A stretch of DNA of 46,338 bases, taken from contig NZ_RDBO01000044.1 of NCBI RefSeq assembly GCF_008120935.1, positions 26,467 to 72,804 on the forward strand. The letters are read 5' to 3'. This document shows, piece after piece, positions 26,471 through 35,041 of this stretch; position 1 is the first letter of the stretch; each line of letters starts with the position of its first letter. A model generated the notes under the pieces. The model searched no databases. It was given only the letters and a program-made list of their open reading frames with translations, and was not told the origin of the DNA. This DNA comes from Streptomyces sp. sk2.1. Its GTDB lineage: Bacteria > Actinomycetota > Actinomycetes > Streptomycetales > Streptomycetaceae. The translations under genes were made by a program, and so were the position numbers.

Positions 26471-27618
26471 CGGGTCTCCTTGCCGGGGGCGGGCAGGATT
26501 GCGCGGACCGACCAGCCGGTGTCCCGGCCGGGGCCGGCGCTGAAGTGGCCGCCGAGCGCCTCGACGCGTTCGCGCATGCCGATGAGGCCGAAGCCGCCGT
26601 GGTGTTTGGGCCGGGTGCAGCCGGGCGGGGCGTCGTCGGTGACCGTTACGGTGACGCCGTCCGGGCCGTGGGCGATGTCGATGACGGCGGAGCGGGCATG
26701 CCCGGCGTGGCGGGCGATGTTGGTCAGGGACTCCTGGACGATCCGGTGGACGGTGGTGGCCACTTCGGGTGCCCAGGGCGCGGGGTCGGCGGGCAGCCGC
26801 AGGCACACCTCGGGGCCGTGCCCGTCGAACCGGCGGACCAGTTCGGTCAGTTCCTGCCGACCGGGTGCGGTGGGAGCCGTGGTGGCGACGTCGTCGGTAT
26901 CGCGCAGCAGCCCGACCACCCGACGCATCGCGGTGAGCGCCTCGCCACCGGCCTCCTCGATGTCGCTGAGAGTGGCGTCCAGACTCTCGGGCCGCCGCCC
27001 GGCCACGATCCGCGCGGCCTGGGCCTGGACGACGATGCCGGTGATGTGATGGGCGACCACGTCATGCAACTCCCGTGCCAGAGCGAGCCGCTCCTCCTGC
27101 CGGACCGCGTCGGTGGCGGCCCGTCGGCGGAAGTCCACGAAGCGCAGCCCCAGCCCGGCCCCGAGCGCGAGGATCCAGCCCTCGATCCCCACCCGGAAGG
27201 GCGTTCCCGGGCCCTCGGCCGTCAGCAGCCCGGCGGCCATCAGCGCCAGCCCGGCTGAAGCGACGGCAACGGTCGGGCGCCACGGGAGCGTTCTCGCAGC
27301 GGAGCCGCCGAGGACGAGCAGCCCCACGACGGCGCCGACGCCGGGCTCGCCCGGCAGATCCGCGACCCCGGCGATCACCGCGCCCGCCCCCGCGACGACC
27401 AGGCCGGCCGCGGCGGCCCAGCCCCGATGGCGCTCCCTGCCGAGTGCGATCAGGCAGACGACGGCGCCGACGCACGCGTCGACGGCCCAGACACGGCCCT
27501 GCACGCTGTACTGCACCGCCACGACGGTCAGTACGAGCGCGAAGAATGCGCCCAGCGCCGCGTTCACCACGGTTGTCGGCCTGCGGACCGGCCGCTCTGC
27601 TGTACTCACCCGGCTCAC
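26467..27618 (-). CDS. Two-component sensor histidine kinase (HisKA_3, NarX/DesK type)
   Basis: The 383-aa protein has an N-terminal membrane part with about five to six hydrophobic helices (residues 18-160), typical of ligandless sensors of envelope stress. The dimerisation/phosphotransfer helix contains ARELHDVVAHHITG (His185), and the HATPase_c domain has VQESLTNIARHAG (N box) and GGFGLIGMRERVEALGG (G box). The GTG start at 27618 lacks a strong ribosome site; GTG at 27606 is possible. It is coupled to the response regulator and divergent from the small membrane protein and ABC genes (109 bp between starts), the usual layout of peptide-antibiotic sensing/resistance modules. Confidence 0.93.
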   Translation of the reverse strand: MSRVSTAERPVRRPTTVVNAALGAFFALVLTVVAVQYSVQGRVWAVDACVGAVVCLIALGRERHRGWAAAAGLVVAGAGAVIAGVADLPGEPGVGAVVGLLVLGGSAARTLPWRPTVAVASAGLALMAAGLLTAEGPGTPFRVGIEGWILALGAGLGLRFVDFRRRAATDAVRQEERLALARELHDVVAHHITGIVVQAQAARIVAGRRPESLDATLSDIEEAGGEALTAMRRVVGLLRDTDDVATTAPTAPGRQELTELVRRFDGHGPEVCLRLPADPAPWAPEVATTVHRIVQESLTNIARHAGHARSAVIDIAHGPDGVTVTVTDDAPPGCTRPKHHGGFGLIGMRERVEALGGHFSAGPGRDTGWSVRAILPAPGKETR

Positions 27619-27727
27619 GCTAGCCCGCCCCGGCGGGCCGCCGAACCAGCCGAAAGTACGACTCCGTGCGCCCGGATGCGTCCCTTCGGCCGGTGCGCGG
27701 CCCGCAGCCGCTCAACAGGCTGTCCAC

Positions 27728-27907
27728 ATGCCTGATTTCACCTCCGCACCTCTCCTGCTCGCCGCGGCGGCGCACGCCGAGAAGACCGAACGGAGCCCGC
27801 TGCTGTACGCCTGGTGGGCGCTCAACCTCGCCGTGCTGATCGCAGTCGGCTACGGCGCGTACCGGTTCGTCAAGTCGTGGCGCGCAAAGCGCGCCCCTCG
27901 TGGCTGA
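27728..27907 (+). CDS. Small membrane protein, 59 aa
   Basis: The ATG at 27728 begins MPDFTSAPLLLAAAAHAEKT, followed by one strong transmembrane helix (WWALNLAVLIAVGYGAYRFV) and a basic tail ending RAKRAPRG. It lies 17 bp before the ABC ATPase gene in the same orientation, so it is probably the first gene of that operon. Function unknown; it may be an accessory or toxin-like peptide of the transporter. Confidence 0.65.
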   Translation: MPDFTSAPLLLAAAAHAEKTERSPLLYAWWALNLAVLIAVGYGAYRFVKSWRAKRAPRG

Positions 27908-27924
27908 ACCGGAGGGGAGAACAC

Positions 27925-28830
27925 ATGACACCGGTACTGAAAACCGTGAAGCTCGGCAAGCGGTACGGCCGACACCACGCGCTCACCGACTGTGACCTGA
28001 ACGTTCCGCCAGGACGGGTGATCGGACTGGTCGGCCCGAACGGCGCCGGCAAATCGACGCTGCTGCAACTGGCCAGCGGACTGATCACGCCCAGCTCGGG
28101 CACGATCCGCGTACTGGGCGCCACACCCGCCGCCGACTCCGCCCACCTGGCCAAGGTCGGCTTCGTCGCCCAGGACACACCCGTCTACGCCGAACTGTCC
28201 GTCGCCGACCACCTGCGGATGGGCGCCCGGCTCAATCCCGGCTGGGATCCGGAACTTGCCCGGCGCCGCCTCGCCCGCGTGGACCTCGACCCCCGGCAGA
28301 AGGCCGGCCGGCTCTCCGGCGGCCAGCGTGCCCAGCTCGCCCTGACCCTCGCGGCGGCCAAGCGACCCGAGCTGCTGATCTTCGACGAGCCCGCCGCCGC
28401 CCTGGACCCGTTGGCCCGGCGTGCCTTCCTGGACCACCTGATGGAGTCCGTCACCGAACTGGGCGCCGCCGCCATCCTCTCCTCCCACGCCCTGTCCGAC
28501 GTGGAACGGGTCTGTGACTACCTGATCGTGCTGGCGGGCTCCCGGATCCAGCTGGCCGGTGATGTGACAGAGCTGCTGGCCGGCCACGTCCGGATCACCG
28601 GCGCCCGCTCCGCCCTCTCGGCCCTGCCCGCCGACGCAGACGTCATCGCGCTCACCGACCGCACCGAGCAGGAGAGGACCGCCCTGGTCCGTGCCGACCG
28701 CAGGCTGCTGGCCGGCGGTCCATGGGCGACGGCGGACGTGGGCCTCGAAGAGCTGGTCCTCGCCTACCTCGGCCGGACGGACCGGACCGATGGCCGACCT
28801 GTTCCGACTGCCGTGGAGGCCCGCCGATGA
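27925..28830 (+). CDS. ABC transporter ATP-binding protein (drug/peptide export type)
   Basis: The 301-aa protein has Walker A GPNGAGKST (residues 37-45), signature LSGGQRAQLAL, Walker B LLIFDEPAAALDP and H-loop SSHALSD. The C-terminal about 80 residues are an extension common in CcmA/DrrA-like exporters. Ribosome site GGAGGGGAG precedes the ATG. The stop overlaps the permease start (ATGA), so a 1:1 complex is expected at the membrane. Regulation by the divergent two-component system is inferred from layout. Confidence 0.95.
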   Translation: MTPVLKTVKLGKRYGRHHALTDCDLNVPPGRVIGLVGPNGAGKSTLLQLASGLITPSSGTIRVLGATPAADSAHLAKVGFVAQDTPVYAELSVADHLRMGARLNPGWDPELARRRLARVDLDPRQKAGRLSGGQRAQLALTLAAAKRPELLIFDEPAAALDPLARRAFLDHLMESVTELGAAAILSSHALSDVERVCDYLIVLAGSRIQLAGDVTELLAGHVRITGARSALSALPADADVIALTDRTEQERTALVRADRRLLAGGPWATADVGLEELVLAYLGRTDRTDGRPVPTAVEARR

Positions 28831-29819
28831 TCTGGATGACCTGGCGTCAGTTCCGAACCCAGGCGCTGGTGGGCCTCGGGGCGCTCCTGCTCCTCGCCGT
28901 GTACCTCGTCGTGCTCGGCGGGCAGATCCACGGCGCGTACGACGACACCCTCGCCCACTGCGCGAATCGTGACGCCTGTACCGGACCGCTGGGTGCCTTC
29001 GCCGACCGCTACAGCCTCCGGACCGACCTGCTCGGCTACCTGCTGCTCGCTGTCCCCGGTGCCATCGGGGTCTTCTGGGGCGCACCGCTCATCGCCAGGG
29101 AACTGGAGGCCGGAACCCACCGCATGGTGTGGAACCAGAGCGTGACCCGCAGCCGGTGGCTCGCGGCCAAACTCGGCCTGGTGGGCCTGGTGAGCACGAC
29201 CGGCGTCGGCCTGTACAGCCTGCTGCTGACCTGGGCGACCGGCCCGGTCGCCGACGTCCTCGACAACCGCTTCGAACCGGCGCTCTTCGCCTCGCGCAAC
29301 ATCGCTCCGCTGGGCCACGCGGCCTTTGCCTTCACCCTGGGCGCCACCCTGGGCCTGGTCCTTCGCCGTGCCGTGCCCGCCATGGCCGCCACGCTGGTGG
29401 TCTTCGCCGTGCTCCAGATCGCTGTACCCACAATGATCCGCCCGCACTACGAAGCGCCCGCCCGCACCTCGGTGCCACTCACCGCCGAACTGGTCGGCCG
29501 CCTGACGAAGATCGGCACCTACGGGGACATCGGCGGCCTGCGAGTCCCCGGCGGACCGTGGGTCGTCGAGACCAGCCCGATCCTCGACTCCGCGGGCAGG
29601 GAGGTCGGCCACACCACGTGGTTTCAGGACTGCATGGACCGCAGTTCACTCTCCGAACTGCCCACCTGCCTGGCCGAAGGCAACGTCCACGTCGAGATCG
29701 CCGAGCAGCCGGCCGACCGCTACTGGACCTTCCAGTACGTGGAAACCGCGCTCTTCGCCGTCCTGACGGCCCTCCTGGCCGCTCTCGCCTTCTGGCGGAT
29801 CCGTAGGCATCCTGTCTGA
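28827..29819 (+). CDS. ABC transporter permease (ABC-2 type)
   Basis: The 330-aa protein is an integral membrane protein. Helices are visible at about 15-33, 70-95, 125-150, 165-200 and near the C-terminus (about 300-322). A large extracytoplasmic loop lies between the last two (about residues 205-300, with a Cys pair in DCMDRSSLSELPTC). The start MIWMTWRQFRTQALVG is the common N-terminus of Streptomyces ABC-2-like permeases. Its start overlaps the ATPase gene. A strong hairpin terminator follows. Confidence 0.92.
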   Translation: MIWMTWRQFRTQALVGLGALLLLAVYLVVLGGQIHGAYDDTLAHCANRDACTGPLGAFADRYSLRTDLLGYLLLAVPGAIGVFWGAPLIARELEAGTHRMVWNQSVTRSRWLAAKLGLVGLVSTTGVGLYSLLLTWATGPVADVLDNRFEPALFASRNIAPLGHAAFAFTLGATLGLVLRRAVPAMAATLVVFAVLQIAVPTMIRPHYEAPARTSVPLTAELVGRLTKIGTYGDIGGLRVPGGPWVVETSPILDSAGREVGHTTWFQDCMDRSSLSELPTCLAEGNVHVEIAEQPADRYWTFQYVETALFAVLTALLAALAFWRIRRHPV

Positions 29820-29853
29820 CGGAACACCGCCGCGACTCGCTTCCCGAACACGA

Positions 29854-29889
29854 CGACGGCCCGGACCGCTGGTGCGCTCCGGGCCGTCG
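29854..29889 (+). terminator. Hairpin terminator after the ABC operon
   Basis: A perfect 12-bp stem, CGACGGCCCGGA (29854-29865) with TCCGGGCCGTCG (29878-29889), has a 12-nt loop 34 bases past the permease stop. There is no U-tract, as is usual in streptomycetes. Confidence 0.8.
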
Positions 29890-30685
29890 GGGAAGACGGA
29901 GGATACGAGATCCGAAATCGGGAGACACTTCCCTCACGAGGAAGACGCCCGGCGTGGTGAGCGCCCCCGGCACCGATCCGGGCGGTTGCGGGACCGGTCG
30001 CCGGCCCGGCCCCGTAGCTGCTCGTACGGTCGGGCATGAGTGCCCTGACAGGACGGTGCTCCCGGGACGGGGATGCCGTGGTGGGCAGAGAGATGGCGGT
30101 CGGGGACCATGCGGCGGTGCCGGACTGTTTGCGGCCGATCCGGGTCCGGTGCCGGTGGCGAGGTCGGCCTGGCCTTCGCCGGTCAGGCGCATCAGGGCCT
30201 GGACTGTGAGCCGGAGGGGGCCGCCCTGCGCTGGGCATATGCGTACTCCGCGTCAGGTGTGCGTGGTCGGTGCCGGGGGCTGCGTCGCGGTTGTGTGCCG
30301 GGCCTGGTCCGGCACGGTGGTGACGCCTGGCCGTACCCGGCACGGGCCCGGTACTGGGCGGCGCGGATGCCGGACTCCAGTGTTCCGTCGTGCCCGGTGC
30401 GGCGGGGCCGGGCCCGGAGGATTTCCTCCTGGGCGGTGATCTCGGTGAAGGCCGTCCCGGGCCCGCGGTTCCGGAGGAGGTTCGGTCCGGCGGTCGGGTG
30501 ATGCGACCGGGGTGCGGCTGGTCATCGAGCGGTACCGAACCCGGTGCGGTTCGCCTGCCGCCACATCGGCAAGATCGGCTGCACGACCTGGCGGCACAAC
30601 GTTGTGGGAAGCTCACGTCCGCCGCGCCCGAAGACTGTCCGTGCTCGCCAAGTCCCTTCTATTACAGACGTGTTGGAATTTCTTT
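29890..30685. other. Intergenic region, no supportable gene
   Basis: About 800 bp. Several frames are open on both strands, but none has a ribosome site or family motif. The last about 40 bases before 30686 are distinctly AT-rich and probably hold the promoter of the SLATT-like gene. Confidence 0.5.
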
Positions 30686-31153
30686 ATGGTCACTTTCGCT
30701 GACGGAACCACGCGCCTGAGCCCGGACGAGCTCGCGCACCGCCTGCGTGCCGAGATCGAGCGGCTGAGAGACGAGGCGACGCGCCAGAGGAAACTCGCCC
30801 ACCGCCGGGCCGAGTTCTGGGCCAAGTTGGACATCGCCCTCGGTTTCCCCGCAGCCCTGCTCGCGGGCACGGCGGGAGCGGCAGGACTGGCCTCGGCGGA
30901 CGTGCGCGTTCCCGCCGCCCTTGCCGCTCTGGCCTCTGCCGGGTTCGCGGCGGGAGCGGGCTTCCTGCGCAGCGACACCAGGCGCCGCGCCAACAAGCGT
31001 GCCCGGCACGCATGGGCCTCGGTCGAGGCCAGGGCCGTGGTGACGCTGACCCGGGAGCACGTGGCCCACGAGGACCTCGGCGACCTGCTGGAATGCCGCC
31101 AGGCCGCACTGGCGGCCTACGACGGTGAGGAGCCCCGGCCCGAGGCTCCGTGA
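30686..31153 (+). CDS. SLATT-like two-transmembrane protein
   Basis: The 155-aa protein has an N-terminal amphipathic helix (ELAHRLRAEIERLRDEATRQ), then two transmembrane helices (about residues 50-67, ALGFPAALLAGTAGAAGL, and about 74-92, AALAALASAGFAAGAGFL), then a helical C-terminal tail rich in R and A. This is the architecture of SLATT domains, predicted pore-forming effectors in nucleotide-signal conflict systems. No SMODS, SLOG or protease partner is nearby, so if it is SLATT it is an orphan. The ATG at 30686 has only GGAA upstream. Confidence 0.65.
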   Translation: MVTFADGTTRLSPDELAHRLRAEIERLRDEATRQRKLAHRRAEFWAKLDIALGFPAALLAGTAGAAGLASADVRVPAALAALASAGFAAGAGFLRSDTRRRANKRARHAWASVEARAVVTLTREHVAHEDLGDLLECRQAALAAYDGEEPRPEAP

Positions 31154-31220
31154 TCCGCTACTGCTGTTCTCGCACGGGGCTCTCGGGTGTGTGTCAGTGG
31201 TGGTTGCGATCCTGGGCGGC

Positions 31221-31805
31221 ATGGACGAGAAGACCTTCTGGGCGCTCATGGATGAGCTGGGCCGTCGCTCCGGTGGCCGACACGAACGGTTGGAGTGGCT
31301 GCGCGGGGAGTTGCGGGGCCGGCCGGCCGCGGAGGGGGTGGAGTTTCAGGCACGTCTGGAGGCCGCGTGCGAGGCGGTTGCCACGGGCGCGCTGTGGCGG
31401 GCGGTGCGCCGGATCGAGAGTGGTTTGTGCTCCGACGACGGCTTCGACTACTTCGCGCTCTGGCTGGTGGCCCAGGGGCAAGGGACGTACAGGGCGGTGC
31501 TCGCCGATCCGGATGCCCTCGCCGACGTTGCCGAGGTGCGGGCCCTGGCGGGACGGCACCCGCGAAAGTGGCGTGACGAGGAGTGGCCGGAATGGGAGGA
31601 GCTCGACTACGTGGCCCAGGAGGTGTTCGACGAGCTGGCGGGCCGGGGGAACGACTGCCTGGAAGCGTTCCACGAGGCCCTGGACGCCGTCCAGGAGACA
31701 TGGGCGAAGCCCGAGGAAGCGATCTGCACCGCAGAAGCCGCGGCGAGGATCGGGACACCGCGGCTCGACGCCCTCTTTCCCGCAGAAACCGGCCCCGGCA
31801 CGTGA
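31221..31805 (+). CDS. DUF4240 domain protein
   Basis: The 194-aa protein begins MDEKTFWALMDELGRRSGG, followed by the DUF4240 hallmark SGLCSDDGFDYFALWLVAQG and WPEWEELDYVAQEVFDE. It is soluble and acidic. The start at 31221 gives the canonical M-(D/N)-x3-F-W N-terminus; the frame is open upstream. Family function is not established, though members often occur as lone genes near toxin/immunity loci. It is likely co-directional with, but not clearly coupled to, the SLATT-like gene (67 bp gap). Confidence 0.85.
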   Translation: MDEKTFWALMDELGRRSGGRHERLEWLRGELRGRPAAEGVEFQARLEAACEAVATGALWRAVRRIESGLCSDDGFDYFALWLVAQGQGTYRAVLADPDALADVAEVRALAGRHPRKWRDEEWPEWEELDYVAQEVFDELAGRGNDCLEAFHEALDAVQETWAKPEEAICTAEAAARIGTPRLDALFPAETGPGT

Positions 31806-31869
31806 CCCGCCGGGCGGACGGGACTTTTGAAACACGACCCGGGCCCTCTCCGGGGTCACCTCCCTGAGG

Positions 31870-32259
31870 TCACGGCGTATCGCGGCACGCGAGAGCCTGT
31901 CGGATCGCCGCGAGGGCTTCCTCTTCAGTGGCCTTGAGCTGCCTGGCCACGGCCGCGTAACTGCGCGCGTGTTCCGCGAGTTTCACCTTGATGTCGGCAG
32001 TGGCCGCAGGAGCGACGACCTGAGTGCCGGAGCCGCGGCGGCTCTTGACCAGGCCGGCGGTCTCCAGCTCGCGGTATGCCCGCACCACGGTGTTGTTGGC
32101 CAGCCCGAGGTCGGAGGCGAGCTGGCGCACGGACGGCAGTCTGTCCCCGTGATTCAGCCGACCGACGGAGATCAGATCCGCCAGTTGTGCGCGGAGTTGC
32201 TCGTACGGCGGGACAGGCGAAGCCTGGTTGACGTTGACGCTGATGCCGTTTGTCGTCAT
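31870..32259 (-). CDS. GntR-family regulator, YtrA subfamily
   Basis: The 129-aa protein is the short form typical of YtrA. Winged helix: PPYEQLRAQLADLISVGRL, GDRLPSVRQLASDLGLANNT, VVRAYRELETAGLVKSRRGS. A short helical dimerisation tail (LAEHARSYAAVARQLKATEE) replaces the effector domain of larger GntR proteins. The ATG at 32259 overlaps the stop of the upstream membrane protein gene, so the two are co-transcribed. YtrA-type regulators repress their own operon through AGTGT-N-ACACT palindromes; two such sites lie upstream of the operon (33038-33059 and 33074-33099). Confidence 0.93.
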   Translation of the reverse strand: MTTNGISVNVNQASPVPPYEQLRAQLADLISVGRLNHGDRLPSVRQLASDLGLANNTVVRAYRELETAGLVKSRRGSGTQVVAPAATADIKVKLAEHARSYAAVARQLKATEEEALAAIRQALACRDTP

Positions 32260-33014
32260 GGTCGAGCCTTGATGTATGCCTGCGGCAGCAGCAGGACTCC
32301 CAGACAGTGAGACGCGGTCAGTGCGGAGGTGAGAGCGGTGACAGCCAGCCCCCACAGGGCCACGCTCTTCATCCCGCCCGCGCAGGACATGCTCAGTACC
32401 GCAGCGCCCATCGTCAAGGATACGGCGAAAAGAGGGGCGGTCACCACCACTCCCCAGGCGCCGACCGCCGCCCGGACGCTCGTGCGGCGTTGGTCGTCGC
32501 TCCCGCGCCGCGCGGTGACGTGGCGCAGAAGCAATGCGCAGGCAACGGTGCCGAGGGCGAGACCGCCGAGGGTCGGCCAGGCGTAGTAGGGGCCGGGCCA
32601 GGGCGAGAGCAGTTGGGTGCCCTTCGGGCACGTGACGGAAAGAGCCCGTCCCGCACGGCCGTCGGCGTCCTCCGAGCCCGTCGCGGCGGCGACGATCAGG
32701 AGCACCGTCAGGACAACAGCCTGCGTGACCAGTGCGGCAGTCAGGAGTCGGGGCAAGTGGTCCCGGATCCGGCGCGGCGCCACTTCGGCCACTCGCAGCC
32801 GGCCAGGACTCGGGCGCGCGACCACATCCGCCGCGAACACGCCGCCCATGACGCACAGACCGAATACGGGAAACCCGTACAGCAGATCCACATCGGGCTC
32901 GGGGCTGAAGGAGACCAGGGCGTTGACGGCCAGACCGGACGCCGCACCGACCCATCGCACAGGAGTGTCCAGCCTCGCTCGCCATGCTCTTTCCGTTTCA
33001 GCGGCAGCAGACAT
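32256..33014 (-). CDS. Membrane protein co-transcribed with the YtrA-type regulator
   Basis: This encodes about 252 aa with five to six hydrophobic helices (for example VGAASGLAVNALVSF, LLTAALVTQAVVLTVLLIVA, GGLALGTVACALLL and WGVVVTAPLFAVSLTMGAAV). A probable extracytoplasmic loop contains ALSVTCPKGTQ. The ATG at 33014 is preceded by GAGGGAACGGGG. It is first gene of a two-gene operon with the GntR regulator, in the place where other YtrA loci have ABC permeases; no ATPase is present. Transport or sensing function cannot be assigned. Confidence 0.85.
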   Translation of the reverse strand: MSAAAETERAWRARLDTPVRWVGAASGLAVNALVSFSPEPDVDLLYGFPVFGLCVMGGVFAADVVARPSPGRLRVAEVAPRRIRDHLPRLLTAALVTQAVVLTVLLIVAAATGSEDADGRAGRALSVTCPKGTQLLSPWPGPYYAWPTLGGLALGTVACALLLRHVTARRGSDDQRRTSVRAAVGAWGVVVTAPLFAVSLTMGAAVLSMSCAGGMKSVALWGLAVTALTSALTASHCLGVLLLPQAYIKARP

Positions 33015-33037
33015 GGCCGACCCCGTTCCCTCTCGAT

Positions 33038-33059
33038 GTGTATCAACTCTGTGACACAC
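33038..33059. promoter_or_regulatory. Putative YtrA-type operator, site 1
   Basis: GTGTATCA-ACTCTG-TGACACAC: 8-bp arms with one mismatch and a 6-bp spacer. It lies 24 bp upstream of the start of the membrane protein gene (33014, -). It has the same arm sequence and spacer length as site 2. Confidence 0.7.
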
Positions 33060-33073
33060 TGCCCGACGCGTCG

Positions 33074-33099
33074 AAGTGTGTCAAGGAAGTGACACACTT
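33074..33099. promoter_or_regulatory. Putative YtrA-type operator, site 2
   Basis: AAGTGTGTCA and TGACACACTT are perfect 10-bp inverted arms around a 6-bp spacer. Its centre is 38 bp from that of site 1. The AGTGT...ACACT frame agrees with known YtrA-family sites. Confidence 0.75.
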
Positions 33100-33568
33100 C
33101 CCTGTTCGATACCGGCCTCCGGCCTTCTGCTCCCGCGCACCACTCGCCGAGGACGGCTACCGCCCCTACGGCCGCCGCATCCCGATCGTGGCGACCACGC
33201 CGGACCTGCTGCGCGAGCACGGCCCGGCCGGGCCCGCGTTCCGGCGCTTCGGCCGTGACCGTCACCAGTCGCTGCTGGACACGGTCGGCAACCCGCGCCG
33301 GGACGCCCACCTCGCCCGCCGCCGCCGGACCACCCGGGAAAAGGAACGGCGCCGCGAGGAACGACACCGCGCGGAGCGGGAAGCGCGGCGGCCGACGTGC
33401 GTGGACTGCGGACAGAAGTTCACCGACGACCGCTGGAAGGCGGTCGAATACACACGGGACCGGAGCAGGCGACAGCCACACCCGCACCTGTGCGAGGAAT
33501 GCCGGAGCCGGGCCGTTGGCCAGGGCGAGGACCGCCTCGTGCTCGGCAGGCTGCCGAAGGCGCGGTGA
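33089..33568 (+). CDS. Hypothetical zinc-ribbon-like protein, start uncertain
   Basis: The + frame to 33568 encodes a recognisable Streptomyces-type hypothetical: YGRRIPIVATTPDLLREHGP, PAFRRFGRDRHQSLL, a long charged Arg/Glu helix (ARRRRTTREKERRREERHRA), then a C-terminal pair of C-x2-C motifs (CVDCGQKF and CEECRSR), suggesting one zinc ribbon. No ATG with a ribosome site exists. GTG at 33089 would overlap operator site 2, so the gene may start further in, or be a 5'-truncated remnant. Function unknown. Confidence 0.5.
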   Translation: MTHFPVRYRPPAFCSRAPLAEDGYRPYGRRIPIVATTPDLLREHGPAGPAFRRFGRDRHQSLLDTVGNPRRDAHLARRRRTTREKERRREERHRAEREARRPTCVDCGQKFTDDRWKAVEYTRDRSRRQPHPHLCEECRSRAVGQGEDRLVLGRLPKAR

Positions 33569-33678
33569 ACGCGATGGGCCCGGCCTTGGCCGAGCAGGCA
33601 CTCGCCGGGCCGACCGGTCACGACGCCGGCATCGCATGCCCCGGCACACCCCGGATCCTGCCCCGGGCCCTGCGTGCG

Positions 33679-34863
33679 TCAGCCGTGCCGAGCGGTTACG
33701 CAGCGGGCCCGCCACTCGGTATCGGAGGCCAGGTCCAGGCCGGTCCATGCCATCGCGAGTGCTCCGTCGAGCACCGCGTCGTCCGCGGCCGGGCTCGCGG
33801 TCTCTTCGGCGAACTGCCGGGTGTGCGGCATGCCACCGGCGCCCAGCACCCCGAGGCCGGGGTGGATGGCGGGCAGGGCGTGGGTGACGTTGCCCATGTC
33901 CGTGGAGCCGCCCGTGCCCTGCGGCACCGGACCGGGCTCGGGCACCTCCCGCCCGGTCGCGCGCAGATTGCGGGCGTAAGAGGCCATCAGCGCAGGGTCA
34001 TGGCGCAGATCGAGGTAGTCGGGCTGGATCTGCCGTACGGCCACGGTCGTTCCGGTGGCGAGCGCGGCGCCGCGGAAGCAGTTCAGCACCCGCTCCCGCA
34101 GCTCGGTGAGTTCCCCGCCGGTGGGGGTGCGCACCTCGTACTCGAGCACCGACCGCTCGGGGATGATGTTCGTACGTTCCCCGCCGAGACGGACGATCCC
34201 GGACACCCGGTACCCGTCCCGCAGCTGCTGGCGGAGCTGGCCCACCGCGACCTGGGCGACGACTGCCGCGTCGGCGGCGTTGAGCCCGCCCTCGGGGGCC
34301 GCCGCGGCGTGCGAGGCCCGGCCGGTGAAGGTGACCTCGAAGCGACCGACCGCGTTGCTGGAGCCGCGTGGGTCCGTGATGTCCACGGGGAAGGGGTGCA
34401 CCATCATCGCCACCGTCACGTCGTCGAAGGCGCCGCGTTCGAGCATCAGCACCTTGCCGCCTCCCTCCTCCTCGGCCGGGGTGCCGAGCAGCTTCACCTG
34501 GAAGCCGAGTTCGTCGGCGACCGAGGCGAGCGCGATCGCCGCGCCCGCACCGGCGGCGCAGATGATGTTGTGTCCGCAGGCATGGCCGATCTCGGGCAGC
34601 GCGTCGTACTCCGCACACACCCCGATCGTCAGGTCGCCACTGCCGTACTCGGCGGTCAGCGCGGTCGGCAGGTCGCACACCGCGCGATTCACGGCGAAGC
34701 CGGCGTCCTCCAGCAGTATCGCGAGCCGTTCGGCGGCCCGGGTCTCGGTGAACGAGATCTCCGGATCGTCGTGCAGGGCATGACTGAGCTCCAGAAGCCG
34801 GTCCTTGTACGTGTCGAGGCGGGCGACGACGCGGTCGCGGAGCGATGAGTCGGCTGCGGGCAT
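33679..34863 (-). CDS. M20-family amidohydrolase/peptidase (AbgB/aminoacylase-like)
   Basis: The 394-aa protein shows M20 metal-site motifs: CAEYDALPEIGHACGHNI (Asp and His ligands), GTPAEEEGGGKVLM (catalytic and metal Glu), VHPFP in the lid region, and late GGSTDMGNVTHALPAIHP (His ligand). It would hydrolyse an N-acyl or peptide bond of a small substrate in the cytoplasm. The ATG at 34863 is used because GGAGGGG precedes it; an in-frame start five codons earlier is weaker. It is divergent from the TetR gene at 35042, with two copies of a 15-bp palindrome between them, so it is probably the TetR target. Confidence 0.92.
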   Translation of the reverse strand: MPAADSSLRDRVVARLDTYKDRLLELSHALHDDPEISFTETRAAERLAILLEDAGFAVNRAVCDLPTALTAEYGSGDLTIGVCAEYDALPEIGHACGHNIICAAGAGAAIALASVADELGFQVKLLGTPAEEEGGGKVLMLERGAFDDVTVAMMVHPFPVDITDPRGSSNAVGRFEVTFTGRASHAAAAPEGGLNAADAAVVAQVAVGQLRQQLRDGYRVSGIVRLGGERTNIIPERSVLEYEVRTPTGGELTELRERVLNCFRGAALATGTTVAVRQIQPDYLDLRHDPALMASYARNLRATGREVPEPGPVPQGTGGSTDMGNVTHALPAIHPGLGVLGAGGMPHTRQFAEETASPAADDAVLDGALAMAWTGLDLASDTEWRARCVTARHG

Positions 34864-34899
34864 GGGGGTCCCCTCCACTGAAGCAGACGCGCAAAAATA

Positions 34900-34914
34900 G
34901 AAACTATCCGTTTC
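34900..34914. promoter_or_regulatory. Putative TetR operator, copy 1
   Basis: GAAACTATCCGTTTC: 5-bp perfect arms around TATCC. It lies 37 bp upstream of the amidohydrolase start (34863, -) in an AT-rich patch. Confidence 0.65.
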
Positions 34915-34986
34915 CTTAAACGATCACATGTCTACTCGTTCGTCCAGAAAATAGCCAGGAGGTGGCAGCGGTGGCACCGCCTCAGG

Positions 34987-35001
34987 GAAACCATCCGTTT
35001 C
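34987..35001. promoter_or_regulatory. Putative TetR operator, copy 2
   Basis: GAAACCATCCGTTTC is identical to copy 1 except one spacer base. It lies 40 bp upstream of the TetR start (35042, +), so one copy faces each divergent gene. Confidence 0.65.
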
Positions 35002-35041
35002 TCATTGACGTGCGGCGCCGCATGCCTCGAAATGGGATGTC

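Noticed and set aside
29720..30616. A 298-codon minus-strand frame after the ABC operon
   Set aside because: It overlaps the permease 3' end and the terminator, and has no ribosome site or motif.
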